Assembly (NCBI GenBank): GCA_025506515.1
Contig: CM046456.1
Span: forward strand, 15,910,294-15,974,293
Length of the DNA stretch: 64,000 nucleotides
Direction of reading: 5' to 3'
From: Flaveria trinervia
Taxonomy: Eukaryota; Streptophyta; Magnoliopsida; Asterales; Asteraceae
Shown: positions 35,839 to 47,874 of the stretch, in pieces
Layout: the number at the start of each line of letters is the position of its first letter
Position numbering within the stretch: the first letter of the stretch is position 1
The notes under the pieces: generated by a model
What the model was told of the DNA's origin: nothing
Seen by the model: the letters and a program-made list of their open reading frames with translations, nothing else
Database searches by the model: none
Position numbers and translations under genes: made by a program

Positions 35839-37263
35839 ATCACGATGGTCTAACAGGAAACTTATGACCCTTAAGTTCCACATCACAATTCTCTATCATC
35901 TCAGAAGTCCTGGTAGACTTACCTATGGCAGTTTCTACCTCAAAGGGCGCATCAACACATCTTCTACTAACAGGCAGCTTAGCCACAGAAAGCAGCAGAA
36001 TAAAACTCCTACTAGCACCAGAATCTAATAGCACATAAGCTAAAGTTTGGTTCACCAGAAACGTACCGGACACGACATCAGGGTCTGTCCTAGCTTCCTC
36101 CTGTGTCATGGTATATGCCCTGGTGCTCGCCCTCGGTCCTTCACCTCCAGTTCTCTTCATCCCAGAACTCTCAGCCCTCGACTTCTTACAATCCTTACTT
36201 GCGTGACCCTCTTCACCACAGTTATAGCACCAGACTATACGACAGTCCCTTGCCAGGTGCCCCGCCTTCCCACATTTGAAGCACAAGTTTGACCCAAACC
36301 TACATTCCCCACTATGCTCCCTTCCACACTTGCCACACCTTTTCGCCCCCGCACTTGATGTGACCACACGACGATCATCCGCTCGTGCCTTCTTATTACC
36401 CGTCGAGGCATCACCCCGACCAAACCTCTTCCCCTGCCAATCCCTCAGTCGCCACCATTGTTCTCTCATCGTACAGTCTCCCTACCAAATCCACCGCCGA
36501 CCTAAACGTACTCGGTCGGGCAGCCATCATGTGCTTGCGAATATCCGCTGGCAAACCCTGAATGTATCTTTTAATCTTTCATGACAAAGGTGTCACCTGA
36601 TCCGGCACCAGACGTGCCATCTCGTTGAATTTCGTGGTGTACTGCTGGTGCGTCATAGTTCCCGCCTCCAGTTGCAAGAACTCCCTTTCGACCTTGTCCA
36701 TTTCCCGATGAGGACAAAACTCCTCAATCACCAACTTTCTCAGTTCAGGCCATCTCATCCTCCCGATGGCCCTGCTACCCTGGCTTGGACAATGTTGTCC
36801 CACCAACACAAGGCCGAATCCACAAAAGAGTGGGTAGCGAACTTCACCTTTTTGTCTTCCCGGCACTCGCTGATATCGAGAACAACGTCCATTTCCCCAC
36901 CCCCCCCGGTGAGCACTGCAGCAGTGCCATTTCCATCGAAAGTAGGGGGCTTGCATCTCATAAAAGCCCCATAATTGCATCCTCATGCCGTCTCCAGCGC
37001 AGGCTCTTCTTCTTCCTCTTCGTCATCAGATAGAACCGTTTCCGGCTCTGGTTGTTCCCGTTCTCCAGAGGATCTGTTTCTTTCTTTTCTTTCCCCTTCT
37101 CATACATCCTTAATAACTTCAGCACCACAGACGGTAAAATTGTCTGCATGACCTGATGGACTTCTTCTACAACAGCCCTCCTTACTGAGGCTCTCAGATT
37201 GGCGCTTTCGTCGCCACCCTCTGGATGATGGGTCTCTAGTTCTTCATGAACCACTTTCTCCAT
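35839..37263 (-). pseudogene. gag: Element B gag and protease
   Basis: Starts at MEKVVHEELETHHPEGGDES (37263) with an acidic/basic N-terminal part. The capsid shows RCKPPTFDGNG and DSALCWWDNIV, then LVIEEFCPHREMDKVEREFL and NEMARLVPDQVTP. A shift lies near 36900 and another near 36580. The nucleocapsid part has CGKCGREHSGEC, CFKCGKAGHLARDC and CYNCGEEGHASKDC, three zinc motifs in a row. The protease has VLLDSGASRSFI with an intact DSGA. Gag and protease share a frame, as in element A. Confidence 0.9.
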
Positions 37264-37676
37264 TTTTGGTCTCCTCTCTTGGGTCGCGGTTCAGCACCGT
37301 GACCTCCACCCCGTGAAGCTTTCGAAGATCTACCTCCGGCCATCACACGCACACTGAAAGATTCAAACACCAACACGGTCATTCAAGGGAGCAGCTCAGT
37401 TTATGTTAAGTATAGTAAGTCCCTAATTACAATGGCCAGTTGTGATTAGCCACTTACTTTACTCTTCATACCCCAAGCATTACCTGTCCTGACTACATCA
37501 GTATTTAAATCTACATACAACACATAACCACATACCATGCGCACATAGAACCGGTTAACTTTATGAAAATACCTGATGGCACGCAGCTACTCAGATTGGC
37601 ATTCCATTCCTATTCCGTCCCATTCTCAGTTTAAGTTAAGGTTTATTTTGAAAATTTACCCACTTCACTTAAACTT
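37264..37676 (-). other. Element B leader
   Basis: Non-coding stretch between the primer site and gag. I see no ORF or repeat of note. Confidence 0.6.
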
Positions 37677-37690
37677 TGGCTCTGATACCA
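37677..37690 (-). promoter_or_regulatory. Element B primer-binding site, initiator tRNA-Met
   Basis: The minus strand reads TGGTATCAGAGCCA, three bases from the LTR edge. Confidence 0.95.
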
Positions 37691-38317
37691 ACTTGTAAGG
37701 CCCCGTTCCAGGGACGCTTACAGCTGGATCCTCATCGCTCATAAAACATAATATTACATTTCACTTTCATAAAACGTTGCAGCGGAAACATTAAACAACA
37801 TTTAATTTCATCATAAAAAATTTTACAACAGGATAAATCATTGCCCAATCACAAAAATATTTGTTTCATTACAGTACAAAAGCTTTAAACAAGGAATGCC
37901 ATCCAAAATATGTTGAGTAGCCGCCCCGTTCCATCCTCAGCAATCATTACCTGCCAACTGGAAACACATCAAAGTCAGCGTTGCTGAGTGAGTTCTAGTT
38001 TTATAAATAAAACATACTTTACTTTACATTCGTTCGCGATCATACATCATACGACATACAGATAATATCAGTATTATCTTCATCATTCCGTTCATTAACT
38101 TTGCTCATTCAACGCGTACATTATCGTTCGCTTCTCAATCTAGATCCGGTCAGACTTTACCCTCTTCGTGGTACTCAGCCATGATTACTGAGGTCGAATG
38201 ACAAGGATCTTATTCTGTACATTATTCCGATAATTCATTTACGTTCATTCATACTTCGTTCTATCATACATCGTTCTTTCATACATAATCTTTCGTTCAT
38301 TTATACTTTTGTTCCTT

Positions 38318-38719
38318 CGAGTCTGTTGCAACAACAGGGTCGCTCACCTCATTAACAATCCCAACGACTTCACGCTATCCGAGTCTGTTGCAACCATATA
38401 GTTGCTCACCCCAATTGCCAATTTCAACGATGGCATGTTTTCCGAGTCTCTTGCAACCATAGGGTTGCTCACCTCATGGCAACTTCACAATAACACCCTG
38501 TCCGAGTCTGTTGCAACCATAGGGGTGCTCACCTCATAGCAACTTCACAATAACGCCCTGTCCGAGTCTGTTGCAACCATAGGGGTGCTCACCTCATAGC
38601 AATCTCAAGGATTGCATACCATCCGAGTCTGTTGCAACAACAGGGTGCTCACCTCATTGCCATTCTCATCGATGGCACGCTATCCGAGTCTCTTGCAACC
38701 ATCGAGTTGCTCACCTCAT
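38318..38719 (-). repeat. Minisatellite, seven units of about 60 bp (right LTR of B)
   Basis: Same array as 16907-17308, unit for unit, with scattered substitutions. Unit number is unchanged between the LTRs. Confidence 0.92.
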
Positions 38720-39114
38720 ATATGTGCTTGCAAGCCTTTCTTCATTCGTTCATCATTCAATAATGCAAGCATTCTTACTTTATGTTCCTCTTTCATTATA
38801 TTTCACTTTACGTTACATAATACTTCATTCATTCATTAACATGACACGTAAGACCACCAGAAAGATAAACATACAGCATAATAAGGAACATATCACACGC
38901 AATCACCATCATCATACAGGGCAACATCATACATACGTAACAAGCCTAAACATGCAACACCATCATCGTCATGCCCAACATGCTCTCTAAGGCCTCAATC
39001 ATCATCTTACATGCTCTTACGAAAACCTTTACGTCAAAACTTACATCTGCCCTTTCTCCAGAAAGTTAGAAGTCAAACTACGCTTCCCACGGGTGCAACA
39101 GCCCTATTCGGGCG

Positions 39115-39420
39115 TATGGACACCCTTCAGTCGCGTGGCCTCCATGCGACTGAACACTATGCGAATGAACTAATGCGATGAATACCCATGCTAATGAACA
39201 TTTGGTCGTGCGAATGGACAATGCGGATGAACCTCAAGCGAATGGGATTAATGCGGATGAGCACTTATGCGACTGGACCTTCAGTCGCATGACCTCCATG
39301 CGACTGGCCTTTCAGTTGTGCGAGTGGACGTTCAATCGTGCGAATGGACCCCAATCATGCGAATGGACCCCCATCGCACCCTAATCGGCCGTAAGGCTCC
39401 ATTCGGCCTCCATTCGGTCG
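39115..39420. repeat. Word array, right LTR of B
   Basis: Copy of 17695-18005: CAGTCGC, GCGACTGG, GCGAATGGAC and ATGCGGATGA words. Confidence 0.85.
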
Positions 39421-39704
39421 CCTAGCCCTAGCTGATGCAGAATGCAGTTCATCTCGACTGCAGCCGAGGGTTTTCGGCCTCCAAACTCATCTAAACCCAT
39501 TTTAAGCCCAAATCGACCATCCTAAACCTTAGGGATGCATACCACGACACCATTCAAGCACACACAAGTTCACAATCAAGCCACAAACGCATCATACATA
39601 CACATACCATACATAACGGGTCAACATACACACACTCAAAAAACCCGATTTTAGATGTTTTCCAGCCCCAAAATCGTTAGAAAACAAGTAAAAGTGGGGT
39701 TCTT

Positions 39705-40450
39705 CGAATAAATCAGGATATCATCAATAAACACAATCACTGATTTATCCAACATAGGCCGACACACACGGTTCATCAGATCCATAAAAGCAGCTGCGCA
39801 TTGGTCAAACCAAAAGACATGACCAGAAACTCGTAATGACCATTGCGCGTGCGGAAAGCTGTTTAGGGATATCTTGCTCCTTTACCTTCAACTGATGATA
39901 GCCAGACCGAAGATCTATTCTTGAAAACCAACTGGCACCCTGAAGCTGATCGAACAAATCATCTATTCTCGATAAGGGGTATCGGTTCTTCACTGTCAAC
40001 TTGTTCAGCTCGCGATAGTTAATGCACATCCTCATACTACCATCCTTCTTCTTTACAAACAGGACCGAGCACCCCAAGGAGAGATACTCGGTCTAATGAA
40101 CCCCTTATCAAGCAACTCCTGCAACTGTTCCATCAACTCTTTCATCTCCGTCGGAGCTAACCGATATGGTTCCTTGGCAACAGGTTGGGCACCCGGTATC
40201 AGATCAATCTGGAATTCTATTTCTCTGTCAGGTGATACTCCTGGTAAGTCTTCGAGGAACACGTCTGGAAAGTCACACACAACCGGTACATCAGACAGTT
40301 GTGGTGTTGGCGTATCTACGTCCTTTACATAAGCCAAGTAGGCGCTACATCCACGCCTCATCACTTCCCGCCGCACAGCCATTGAGATCACCTTCGGAAT
40401 CATAGTAACCCGATCACCATAAACCATTACCAACTTCCATCAGGTGTTGT
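39705..40450 (-). pseudogene. pol: Extra RT/protease fragment of the element B family
   Basis: Near-identical to 35003-35750: KKDGSMRMCINYRELNKLTV, YPLSRIDDLFDQLQGASWFS and VVCDFPDVFLEDLPGVSPD. It has its own differences, so it comes from a second copy or a diverged duplication. Left junction: middle of an LTR to the middle of RT. Right junction: end of protease to element C leader, at about 40450. Both joins are blunt with only a few shared bases. Confidence 0.88.
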
Positions 40451-40771
40451 CAACATTGGAGGATATACAATTCAGACTCCTAGGAAAAAGATATGACGTG
40501 GAGAAAGATTTCTGGCTAAGCAAGAGGAAAAGATAGAAATACAAAACTATGATTCTTCCAAAAAGGAAGAAAAAGAAACTAAAAACAAAAGCTGGATGAG
40601 GATCAGACAAAAACAACCCAGCAGACCCTTAAAAAGCTTAAGAAAATACAGCAGGAAGTCCGGAAAGTCCAGAAGGATATTAAGGAATTAAAGGCATCTA
40701 AGAAAATATCCTTGTAAAGATATGAAATTGGATTTATCTAAAGTTCTAACATAACAAATAAAAACTTGATG

Positions 40772-40802
<31 letters not shown>

Positions 40803-41114
40803 TATATATATGTCTTTTGTGTTTAAAATTATTATTTGTTATGTGTTAAACAAACTATATGTGGATCATAAATTCTGACTTGTCAATAAATTATAAATTA
40901 TTATAGTGAAACGTGCCACCAAGAAGAACACTCAGCCCGTGAGAAGAACGGCACGAGTAGGATGACCCAGAACCAGAATCGGAGAAAAACTCCTGTAAAC
41001 ACTACTATAAATGAGAACGACATGATTTCTCAATAGTAGCTCAACAAATAGAAGCCACTATACCTGCTTTAGTAACTCAGTTACAACAAAACTTAAATAT
41101 TAGGACCACATCCC
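40451..41114 (+). other. Element C leader and N-terminal gag remnant
   Basis: A peptide frame at about 40614-40716 reads TLKKLKKIQQEVRKVQKDIK and continues ELKASKKISL before a stop, a clear coiled coil. It may be the remnant of a leader ORF like that of element A. A TA-rich microsatellite follows (40768-40811). From about 40915 decayed N-terminal gag sequence runs into the ORF at 41115. No primer site is present. Confidence 0.55.
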
Positions 41115-42090
41115 ATGGCAACGAGGAACCAGAAAGTACCAACACCAGGGACGAACAAGAGAAGAAGTACTAAATGGAGTCAAAAAGGATGTCCCTACAA
41201 AACCTTCATATCCTGCAGACCCCGAGAATTCGATGGAAAAGGAGGAGTTGTGCAAGCTCTACGCTGGCCGCATGAGATGGAATCAATCCTGGAAATCAGT
41301 AACTGTGCCGACAACAACAAAACCCTCTTTGCTTCACATTCACTAAAAGGAGAGGCAAAATCCCGGTGGAAAATGGAAATGCAGACAAATGGAAGGCATA
41401 ATATGAATGGTTTGAGATGGGAAGAATTTAGAAATTTGGTAATTGAAAAATATTGTCCTTATAATGAAATAGAAAAATTGGAAACTGAATTCTTAGCACT
41501 GGAAATGAAAGGAGCAGCACATCGAGAATATACCGACAGATACAATGAACTTTCTAGATTGGTACCACATCTAGTAACTCCTAAAGTAAAAAAGAATAGT
41601 AGGTATATTTGGGGTTTAGTACCACAAATAAGAGGACTAGTGAAATCCGCTATGCCTAAAACTTTCAAGATGCTGTAAGTCTATCAGGGAGCCTAACTGA
41701 TGTGATGATAAGAAACGATCCTTAAGTAACCCAAGAATAGGAGAAAAGAGAAATTGAATGATAATAACTTAGGAAGCAAGTTTGGAGGAAATCCTTAGAA
41801 AAGGATAACTCGATAGCCAACTAGGAATTTCTTAGGAATGGCGCAAGAAAGGAAACCCCAAAACGAGGATCAGCCATGGTGCAACACCTGTCAGAGATAT
41901 CATTCTGGTAAATGTGCAATGGTAATCTGTTATAATTACAAAAGAAAGGGACATATATCCCGAGATTGTAAGAGCCCTACTAACCCAAACCCATATGTTA
42001 TCAATGTGGAGACGAAAATCATTTTCGAAATAAATGCCCACAATTGAAAGGAAAGGCTCCAGTCAACAAAACCCACGCGGAGAGCTTTCA
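41115..42090 (+). pseudogene. gag: Element C gag, broken
   Basis: Capsid: GCPYKTFISCRPREFDGKGG, HEMESILEISNCADNNK, FRNLVIEKYCPYNEIEKLET, NELSRLVPHLVTP. A frameshift follows at about 41670. The nucleocapsid part (41838 onward) has CNTCQRYHSGKC, then CYNYKRKGHISRDC, in which the second Cys of the knuckle is Tyr. A third knuckle CYQCGDENHFRNKC appears in another frame near 41995-42036. The layout matches gag of elements A and B. Confidence 0.88.
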
Positions 42091-43257
42091 TAATGCAAGC
42101 CGAAGAAGCCCGAAAAGAACCTGAAGTAGTAACGGGTACGTTTCTTATTAATAATCAATACGCAACAGTATTATTTGATACAGGAGCAACCCGTAGTTTC
42201 ATTTCAAATACATTTAGACCATTGCTTAATTTGAAGTCAGAAAAACTTAAAAACAGGTATATGGTAGAGTTAGCTAATGGTAGGTAATTGAAGCATATGA
42301 AATCATTCTTAACTGCACATTAACTTTAGATTATTACTTCTTTAATATAGATCTGACTCCTATTGAATTAGGAGGTTTTGATATAGTAGTAGGAATGGAT
42401 TGGTTGTGTAATAACCAAGTTGAGATAGTATGTGGGAAAAATGCTAAAGATTCCTTTAGTTAAAGAAAATAAAACCCTTTACATATATGGAGAAAGACCC
42501 ATAGGTGCAATGAAAATAATTTCCTGTAAGAAAGCGCAGAGTTGTTTAAGAAAGAAATGTTCAGCCTTTCTGGCTGATATAGTCGATGCAAAACAAGAGA
42601 AGATAAGCTTAGAAAGTGTTCCTATTATCAATGAATATTAAGATGTTTTCCCTGATAAGTTACCTGGTTACCTCCCCATCGTCAAGTAGAGTTTATAATA
42701 TAATTAGTGCCAGGAACCGCTCCTACAGCTAAAGCACCATATCGTTTAGCACCAACAGAAATGAAGGAATTGATGAATTATTACAAGATTATTGGATAAA
42801 GGATTCATACGTCCTAGTATATCACCTTGGGGTGCACCAGTTCTATTTGTTAAAAAGAAAAATGGACTTTTAGGATGTGTATTGATTATAAGGAACTTAA
42901 CAAGGTGACTATAAAGATAGATATCCCTACCCAGGATAGATGATCTATTTGACCAATTACAAGGGTCTAGTTACTTTTCAAAATTGATTTGAGGTCAGGG
43001 TATCATCAACTAAGAGTTCAAAATGAGGACATACCAAAGACTGCATTTAGAACCAAATATGGTCATTATGAATTTCTTGTAATGCCATTTGGGTTAACTA
43101 ATGCTCCCACAACATTTATGGATCTAATGAATAGAGTATGCAAACCATATTTAGATAAATTTGTCATAGTCTTCATAGATGACATTCTAATCTATTCTAA
43201 AAGTAAGGAAGATCATGAAAGCACTTAAGAATGACTTTGGAATTGTTACGAAAGGAG
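42091..43257 (+). pseudogene. pol: Element C protease and RT (part before insertion D)
   Basis: Protease with intact DTGA in VLFDTGATRSFIS (about 42171-42210), then GGFDIVVGMDWL in a shifted frame. RT: SPWGAPVLFVKKK, lost bases near 42790, 42870 and 42985, LRSGYHQLRVQNEDIPKTAF, MPFGLTNAPTTFMDLMNRV and FIDDILIYS (43175-43200). The frame is cut by element D at 43263. Confidence 0.9.
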
Positions 43258-43262
43258 AAACT

Positions 43263-43849
43263 TGTGAAGTCGGGTGGATCGGTAAACATCCGAGCATGTT
43301 CTTGATGGAAGGATAAACAACCAAAACCAAAAGTCAAATCAATAACACGAACTATCAAAGATTGGTTTCATTGATAAAACCTAACGATTACAAGCTCGTT
43401 ACAACATAGAGTCAAGACTCTTGGCAAGGGGAGATCAAGCATGATCTCCCCTCTCATCTGGCAGCCCTAGGCTCCGGGCAGACTTCCTCTTAATTCTTAA
43501 TCTCTCTACACATTGAAACTGGTATATATAGGCCTCGGCCCATATTAGATGCACTGGGCCCATTAGTGCGACTGGACCACGCGTATGGTTCATTCGTGTG
43601 ATTGGACCATGCGTATGGTTCAATCGTACGACTAGACCATACTTATGGTTCAGTCTTACGAATGTCCTAATTGCATCTCTCAGTCGCACGGCTGGTCCAT
43701 TAGCATGGCTTAGTCGTACGACTGTGGTCTCATTCGCATATGCTCCTGCGAATGACCAGTTTATGTGTTTACAACATATCAGGGGTATACATTAAGCCTA
43801 GATATTCACAAGTGATGGACACACTATATATGACTATATATGCTCAACA
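43263..43849 (-). repeat. Element D 3' LTR (left)
   Basis: Starts TGTGAAGTCGGGTGGATCGG and ends GCTCAACA. Word array at 43563-43756. Followed at 43850-43863 by AATTCCCCCCTTGG, the purine tract on the minus strand. Confidence 0.93.
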
Positions 43850-45054
43850 AATTCCCCCCTTGGATGTTGCTTGCAAATAGTAGATAACACCTCTTACAAC
43901 TTCAGTCAATCGTTGCTCTGGTTTCTAATAGAATCAAACGAAAAACCATATTAGCCAACGTTGCCAATCCGTCAGGTTGCTACAATATCCCTGAAAATGA
44001 ATTAGGCACAACAGCTTTCGTTTACTTTGCAGAACACCATCATAGCAGCAAGATTCCCCTATGACTGATTTTTCTAGATAATGACATGAATAGTTTTCCA
44101 TTGCTTCAATCTTCACACAGGCGAACCTGATTAACATAACACCTGCAGAAATTCCCCCTCACATTCAATATACTAATATATAACGTTGTGCTCTCTTGGC
44201 GTCTTCATATGGTGTATGGGCAAAAGTTGAAGGTTCCAATTCACAGCTGACAATATCAAACAAATCAGCATGCATGTAGATCATCATCAGAAACCTGCTC
44301 ACATAATCACTTTCTGATTGTGTCTTCAATTACTCTTAAACAGGATTCCCCTAAGAATGAGAATCCTCTCTGTGCGGATAAATAAAACTTGATTGGCCCA
44401 TAAGTAGTCAGATGCTCCTGACTACCCCACAAAATCAGCACCGACTGCTGACATCTTCTCTTCTCTCTTCGTGTTCCAATTACATCACCTATTCTGGAAG
44501 TCCGACAAATAGTGGGGTATACATCGAACTTATTTGACAAAAGAACCTCAGGGGAATATTGCTTTGCTCATCCTTAAATCTGTGCAAGAAGTAGTTCCAG
44601 ACTCTTTTTTTGGTCTGGAACAAATGCGGATGAGTCAATACGGATGGCTCATTCATGAGATTGAACATACGACTGGTCCATTCGCACGATGGAACATACG
44701 ACTGGTCCAGTCGCACGAATGGTCCTAGCATGGTCCATTCGTACGAAGGTCCATTCGCATGGCCCAGTCGCATTAACGGGTATGCACGTAGATTTTCAGA
44801 TCTGCAGCCGCCAGGGCGCCCAAAACCCTAATCTAACGAATTTTACATGAACCAAAACAAAATAGGCATCATCAGATTTGAAAGGGTGATTAGAACGTGG
44901 TTTCGAGTTCAATTTTAACATAGAAACACCACACGTAACAGATCTGAGAAAAAACATGAAGAACACAAGTGGGTTAACGTCAAGATCTGAAATTAGATCA
45001 GAAAATCAAGAGCTCGGGTTGCTAGAATGATTGTTAGATCATTCCAGCAGTAAT
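43850..45054 (-). other. Element D internal region, non-coding
   Basis: About 1.2 kb without any domain-bearing frame. It contains a word array near 44623-44780. Otherwise I see nothing recognisable. Confidence 0.75.
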
Positions 45055-45068
45055 CGGCTCTGATACCA
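45055..45068 (-). promoter_or_regulatory. Element D primer-binding site
   Basis: Minus strand TGGTATCAGAGCCG, two bases from the right LTR; initiator tRNA-Met type. Confidence 0.93.
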
Positions 45069-45070
45069 AT

Positions 45071-45659
45071 TGTGAAGTCGGCTGGATCGGTAAACATCCG
45101 AGCATGTTTGACGGAAGGATAAACAACCAAAACCAAAAGTCAAATCAATAACATGAACTATCAAAGATTGGTTTCATTGATAAACCTAACGATTACAAGC
45201 TCGTTACAACATAAGAATCAAGACTCTTGGCAAGGGGAGATTGAGCATGATCGCCCCTCTCATCCAGCAGCCCTAGGCTCCGGGCAGACTTCCTCTCAAT
45301 CCTTAATCTCTCTACACATTAAAACTGGTATATATAGGCCTCGGCCCATATTAGATGCGACTGGGCCCATTCGTGTGATTGGACCATGCATATGGTTCAT
45401 TCATGCGATTTGACCATGCGTATGGTTCAATCGTACGACTAGACCATACTTATGGTTCAGTCTTACGAATGTCCCAATTGCATCTCTCAGTCGTACAGCT
45501 GGTCCATTAGCATGGCTTAGTCGTATGACTGAGTCTCATTCGCATATGCTCCTGCGGATGACCCAGTTTTATGTGTTTACAACATATCAGGTGTATTGCA
45601 TTAAGCCTAGACTATTCGACAAGCGACAGACACTATATATGACTATATATGCTCCAACA
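45071..45659 (-). repeat. Element D 5' LTR (right)
   Basis: Copy of 43263-43849, differing mainly by C/T or G/A changes and a few short indels. Word array 45355-45556. Confidence 0.93.
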
Positions 45660-45664
45660 AAACT

Positions 45665-47766
45665 GTATGCAAAATTCTCAAAGTGCGAATTTTGGAAAAG
45701 GGAAGTACAATTCTTAGGGCATGTAGTTAACCAACAAGGGATACAGGTTGATCCAACAAAATCCAAGGTTGTTAAGAAATTGGAAGATCCAAAGACACCA
45801 ACAGAGGTATACCAATTTTTAGGTTTGGCGGGATATTACAGGAGATTCATAGAAAATTTCTCAAGAATAGCTCAGCCACTCACATAATTAACTAAAAAAG
45901 ACAAACCCTACATTTAGGAAGAAAAGCAAAAGGCTGCATTTGAATTGTTAAAAAGTAAGTTATGTAGTGCCCCTATCTTAGCCTTACCAGAAGGAACTGC
46001 CAATTTTATTGTATATTGTGATGCCTCACATCAAGGATTTGGATGTGTTTTAATGCAAAGGAATAAGGTAATAGCTTACGCCTCCAGAAAACTTAGGGGA
46101 AGTGAAAGGAATTATACAACTCATGATTTGGAATTAGGAGTAGTAGTATTTGCACTTAAGATCTGGAGACATTATCTGTATGGGACAAAGTGTACAATAT
46201 ATACAGATCATAAAAGTTTACAATATATAATTGATCAGAAAATACTGAATATGAGACAAAGGAGATGAGTAGAATTATTAAGTGATTATGATTGTGAAAT
46301 CAAGTATCATCCAGGAAAGGCAAATGTAGTACTGATGCTTTAAGTAGAAAAGAGAGAACAAAACCATTACGAGTACGCGCCATGAGAATGGAATTACGTT
46401 CCGAATTGATAAGTCAAATTTGGGAAACTCAGCAAAAAGATAATTTAACAATAAAAGGGCAAATAAAAGATTTGAAAGAAGATACAAATGGAGTTCTAAA
46501 ATTAAAAGGAAGAACTTGGATACTAGATGATGTAGTACTTACAAAGATTATCCTACAAGAAGCACATAAATCAAGGTATTCAGTACATCCAGGGAATAAC
46601 AAAATGTACAAAGATTTGAAATGTCAATACTGGTGGCTAGGTATGAAGAAATCAATTGGAGAATTTGTAGGCAAATATGATATTTGTTCAAGAGTAAAAG
46701 TTGAATATCAAAAACCCTCTGGATACTTGCAACAATCGGAAATTCTAGAATGGAAATGGGATCAAATAACCATGGATTTCGTAACCAAACTACCAAGGAC
46801 TTCAAACGGATATGACATTATTTGGGTTATAGTAGACAGGTTAACCAAATCAGCACATTTTCTACCAATTAGGGAAGATTATAAAATGGAAAAATTCGCA
46901 AGGATTTACATCAAAAAATTGTATCCAGACATGAAATACCCATTTCAATTATATCAGACAGAGATAGTAGATTCACCTCCATATTCTGGCAGACTTTACA
47001 AAAAGCTTTAGGAACTCAGATAAGTCTGAGTACACCATATCATCCATAGACAGATGGTCAAAGTGAGAAGACAATCAAACTTTGGAAGATATGTTACAAG
47101 CTTGTGCATTGGATTTTGGGGAAATTGGGATATACATCTTCCTCTAGTAGAATTTTCTTATAATAATAGTTATCATTCAAGTATTGGAACAGCCCCATTT
47201 GAAGCTTTGTATGGAAGAAAATGTAGATCACCCCTATGTTGGAATGAAATAGGAGACAGGCAACTTACAGGTCCTGAATTGATACAGGAAACATCAGATA
47301 AAATTCTTGAAATTAAAAATAAGTGAAAGCTGCTAGGGATCGACAGATTAGTTATGCCGATAAAAGAAGAAGACCATTGGAATTTCAGATTGGAGATAAG
47401 GTCTATTTAAAGGTATCACCCACAAAAGGCATAGTTCGATTTGAAAGAAGAAATAAATTTATTGGACCATTTGAAATCACTGATAGGATTGGCTTAGTAG
47501 CATATAAGTTAGACCTGCCTCCAGAATTAAGTGAAGTACACAATATTTTTCATGTGTCCAATCTAAAGAAATGTCTAGCAGATGAGACATTAAAAGTTCT
47601 AGTTCAAGAAATAAGGGTAGACAAGAAGCTTCATTTTATAGAAGAACCAATAGTCATATTAGATAAAGAAGTGAAAAGATTAAGAAGAAATAAGATTCCT
47701 ATAGTAAAAGTTAAGTGGAACGCTAGAAGAGGACTGAAATATACTTGGAAAAGGAAGATGAAATTG
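45665..47766 (+). pseudogene. pol: Element C pol after insertion D: RNase H, integrase, chromodomain-like tail
   Basis: It resumes the RT tail (YAKFSKCEFWKREVQFLGHV, GLAGYYRRFIENFSRIAQPL). RNase H: YCDASHQGFGCVLMQ, THDLELGVVVFALKIW, TDHKSLQ, and a damaged DALSRK. Stops at about 45885 and 46266. Integrase: HPGNNKMYKDLKCQYWW, KYDICSRVKVEYQ, TMDFVTKLPRTS, then frameshifts through the second Asp region near 46950. HP*TDGQSEK near 47040 has a stop in it. The Glu region is followed by FSYNNSYHSSIGTAPFEALY, and the tail by IPIVKVKWNARRGLKYTW, the chromodomain-like motif. Closely related to element A. Confidence 0.92.
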
Positions 47767-47860
47767 TGAGAAAGTATCCTCACTTTGTTAAAGTTGGTAA
47801 CCGGATAAGTTCTCCCCAACTTTGCATTACTCTCTAATAAATTTCGGGTCGAAATTATTT

Positions 47861-47874
47861 TTACGGGGGGAGAA
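47861..47874 (+). promoter_or_regulatory. Element C polypurine tract
   Basis: TTACGGGGGGAGAA directly before the LTR start TGTGACGACCC. Confidence 0.92.

Larger units (their letters stand above)
16301..39704 (-). mobile_element. Element B: minus-strand Ty3/gypsy chromovirus, split by E1
   Basis: The LTR edge TGTAAGGCCCCGTTCC occurs at 16301 and 37694. The minus-strand primer site lies directly left of the right LTR, and a purine tract (minus strand) directly right of the left LTR, which fixes the orientation. Coding pieces on the minus strand run gag and PR (37263-35839), RT and RNase H (35838-34152), then copia element E1, then integrase and chromodomain (19991-18601). The right (5') LTR breaks off at about 39704, so the expected target duplication TTATG cannot be checked. 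Confidence 0.92.
37694..39704 (-). repeat. Element B 5' LTR (right copy), truncated and without its TATA box
   Basis: It matches 16301-18290 closely, then stops after GTGGGGTTCT. The missing part equals about 295 bp (18291-18585) and includes the start of U3 and the TATA box. It is joined to an RT fragment (39705 onward). It includes the minisatellite (38318-38719) and the word array (39115-39420). Confidence 0.92.
43263..45659 (-). mobile_element. Element D: small non-autonomous LTR retrotransposon, Sirevirus-like
   Basis: 2.4 kb with LTRs of 587 and 589 bp and a target duplication AAACT (43258-43262 and 45660-45664) inside RT of element C. Minus orientation: primer site next to the right LTR, purine tract next to the left LTR. 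No gag or pol is encoded, so it must borrow proteins. On the minus strand the LTR starts TGTTG and has a CGACTG word array upstream of a TATA box (TATATATA at 43530-43523 and 45336-45329), the same plan as E1. Confidence 0.93.

Noticed and set aside
36047..37033. Several plus-strand ORFs over gag of element B
   Set aside because: They are antisense shadows of the minus-strand gag, which has clear capsid and zinc motifs.
40768..40811. TA-rich run as replication origin or scaffold site
   Set aside because: A simple microsatellite in a retrotransposon leader; nothing else supports such a role.
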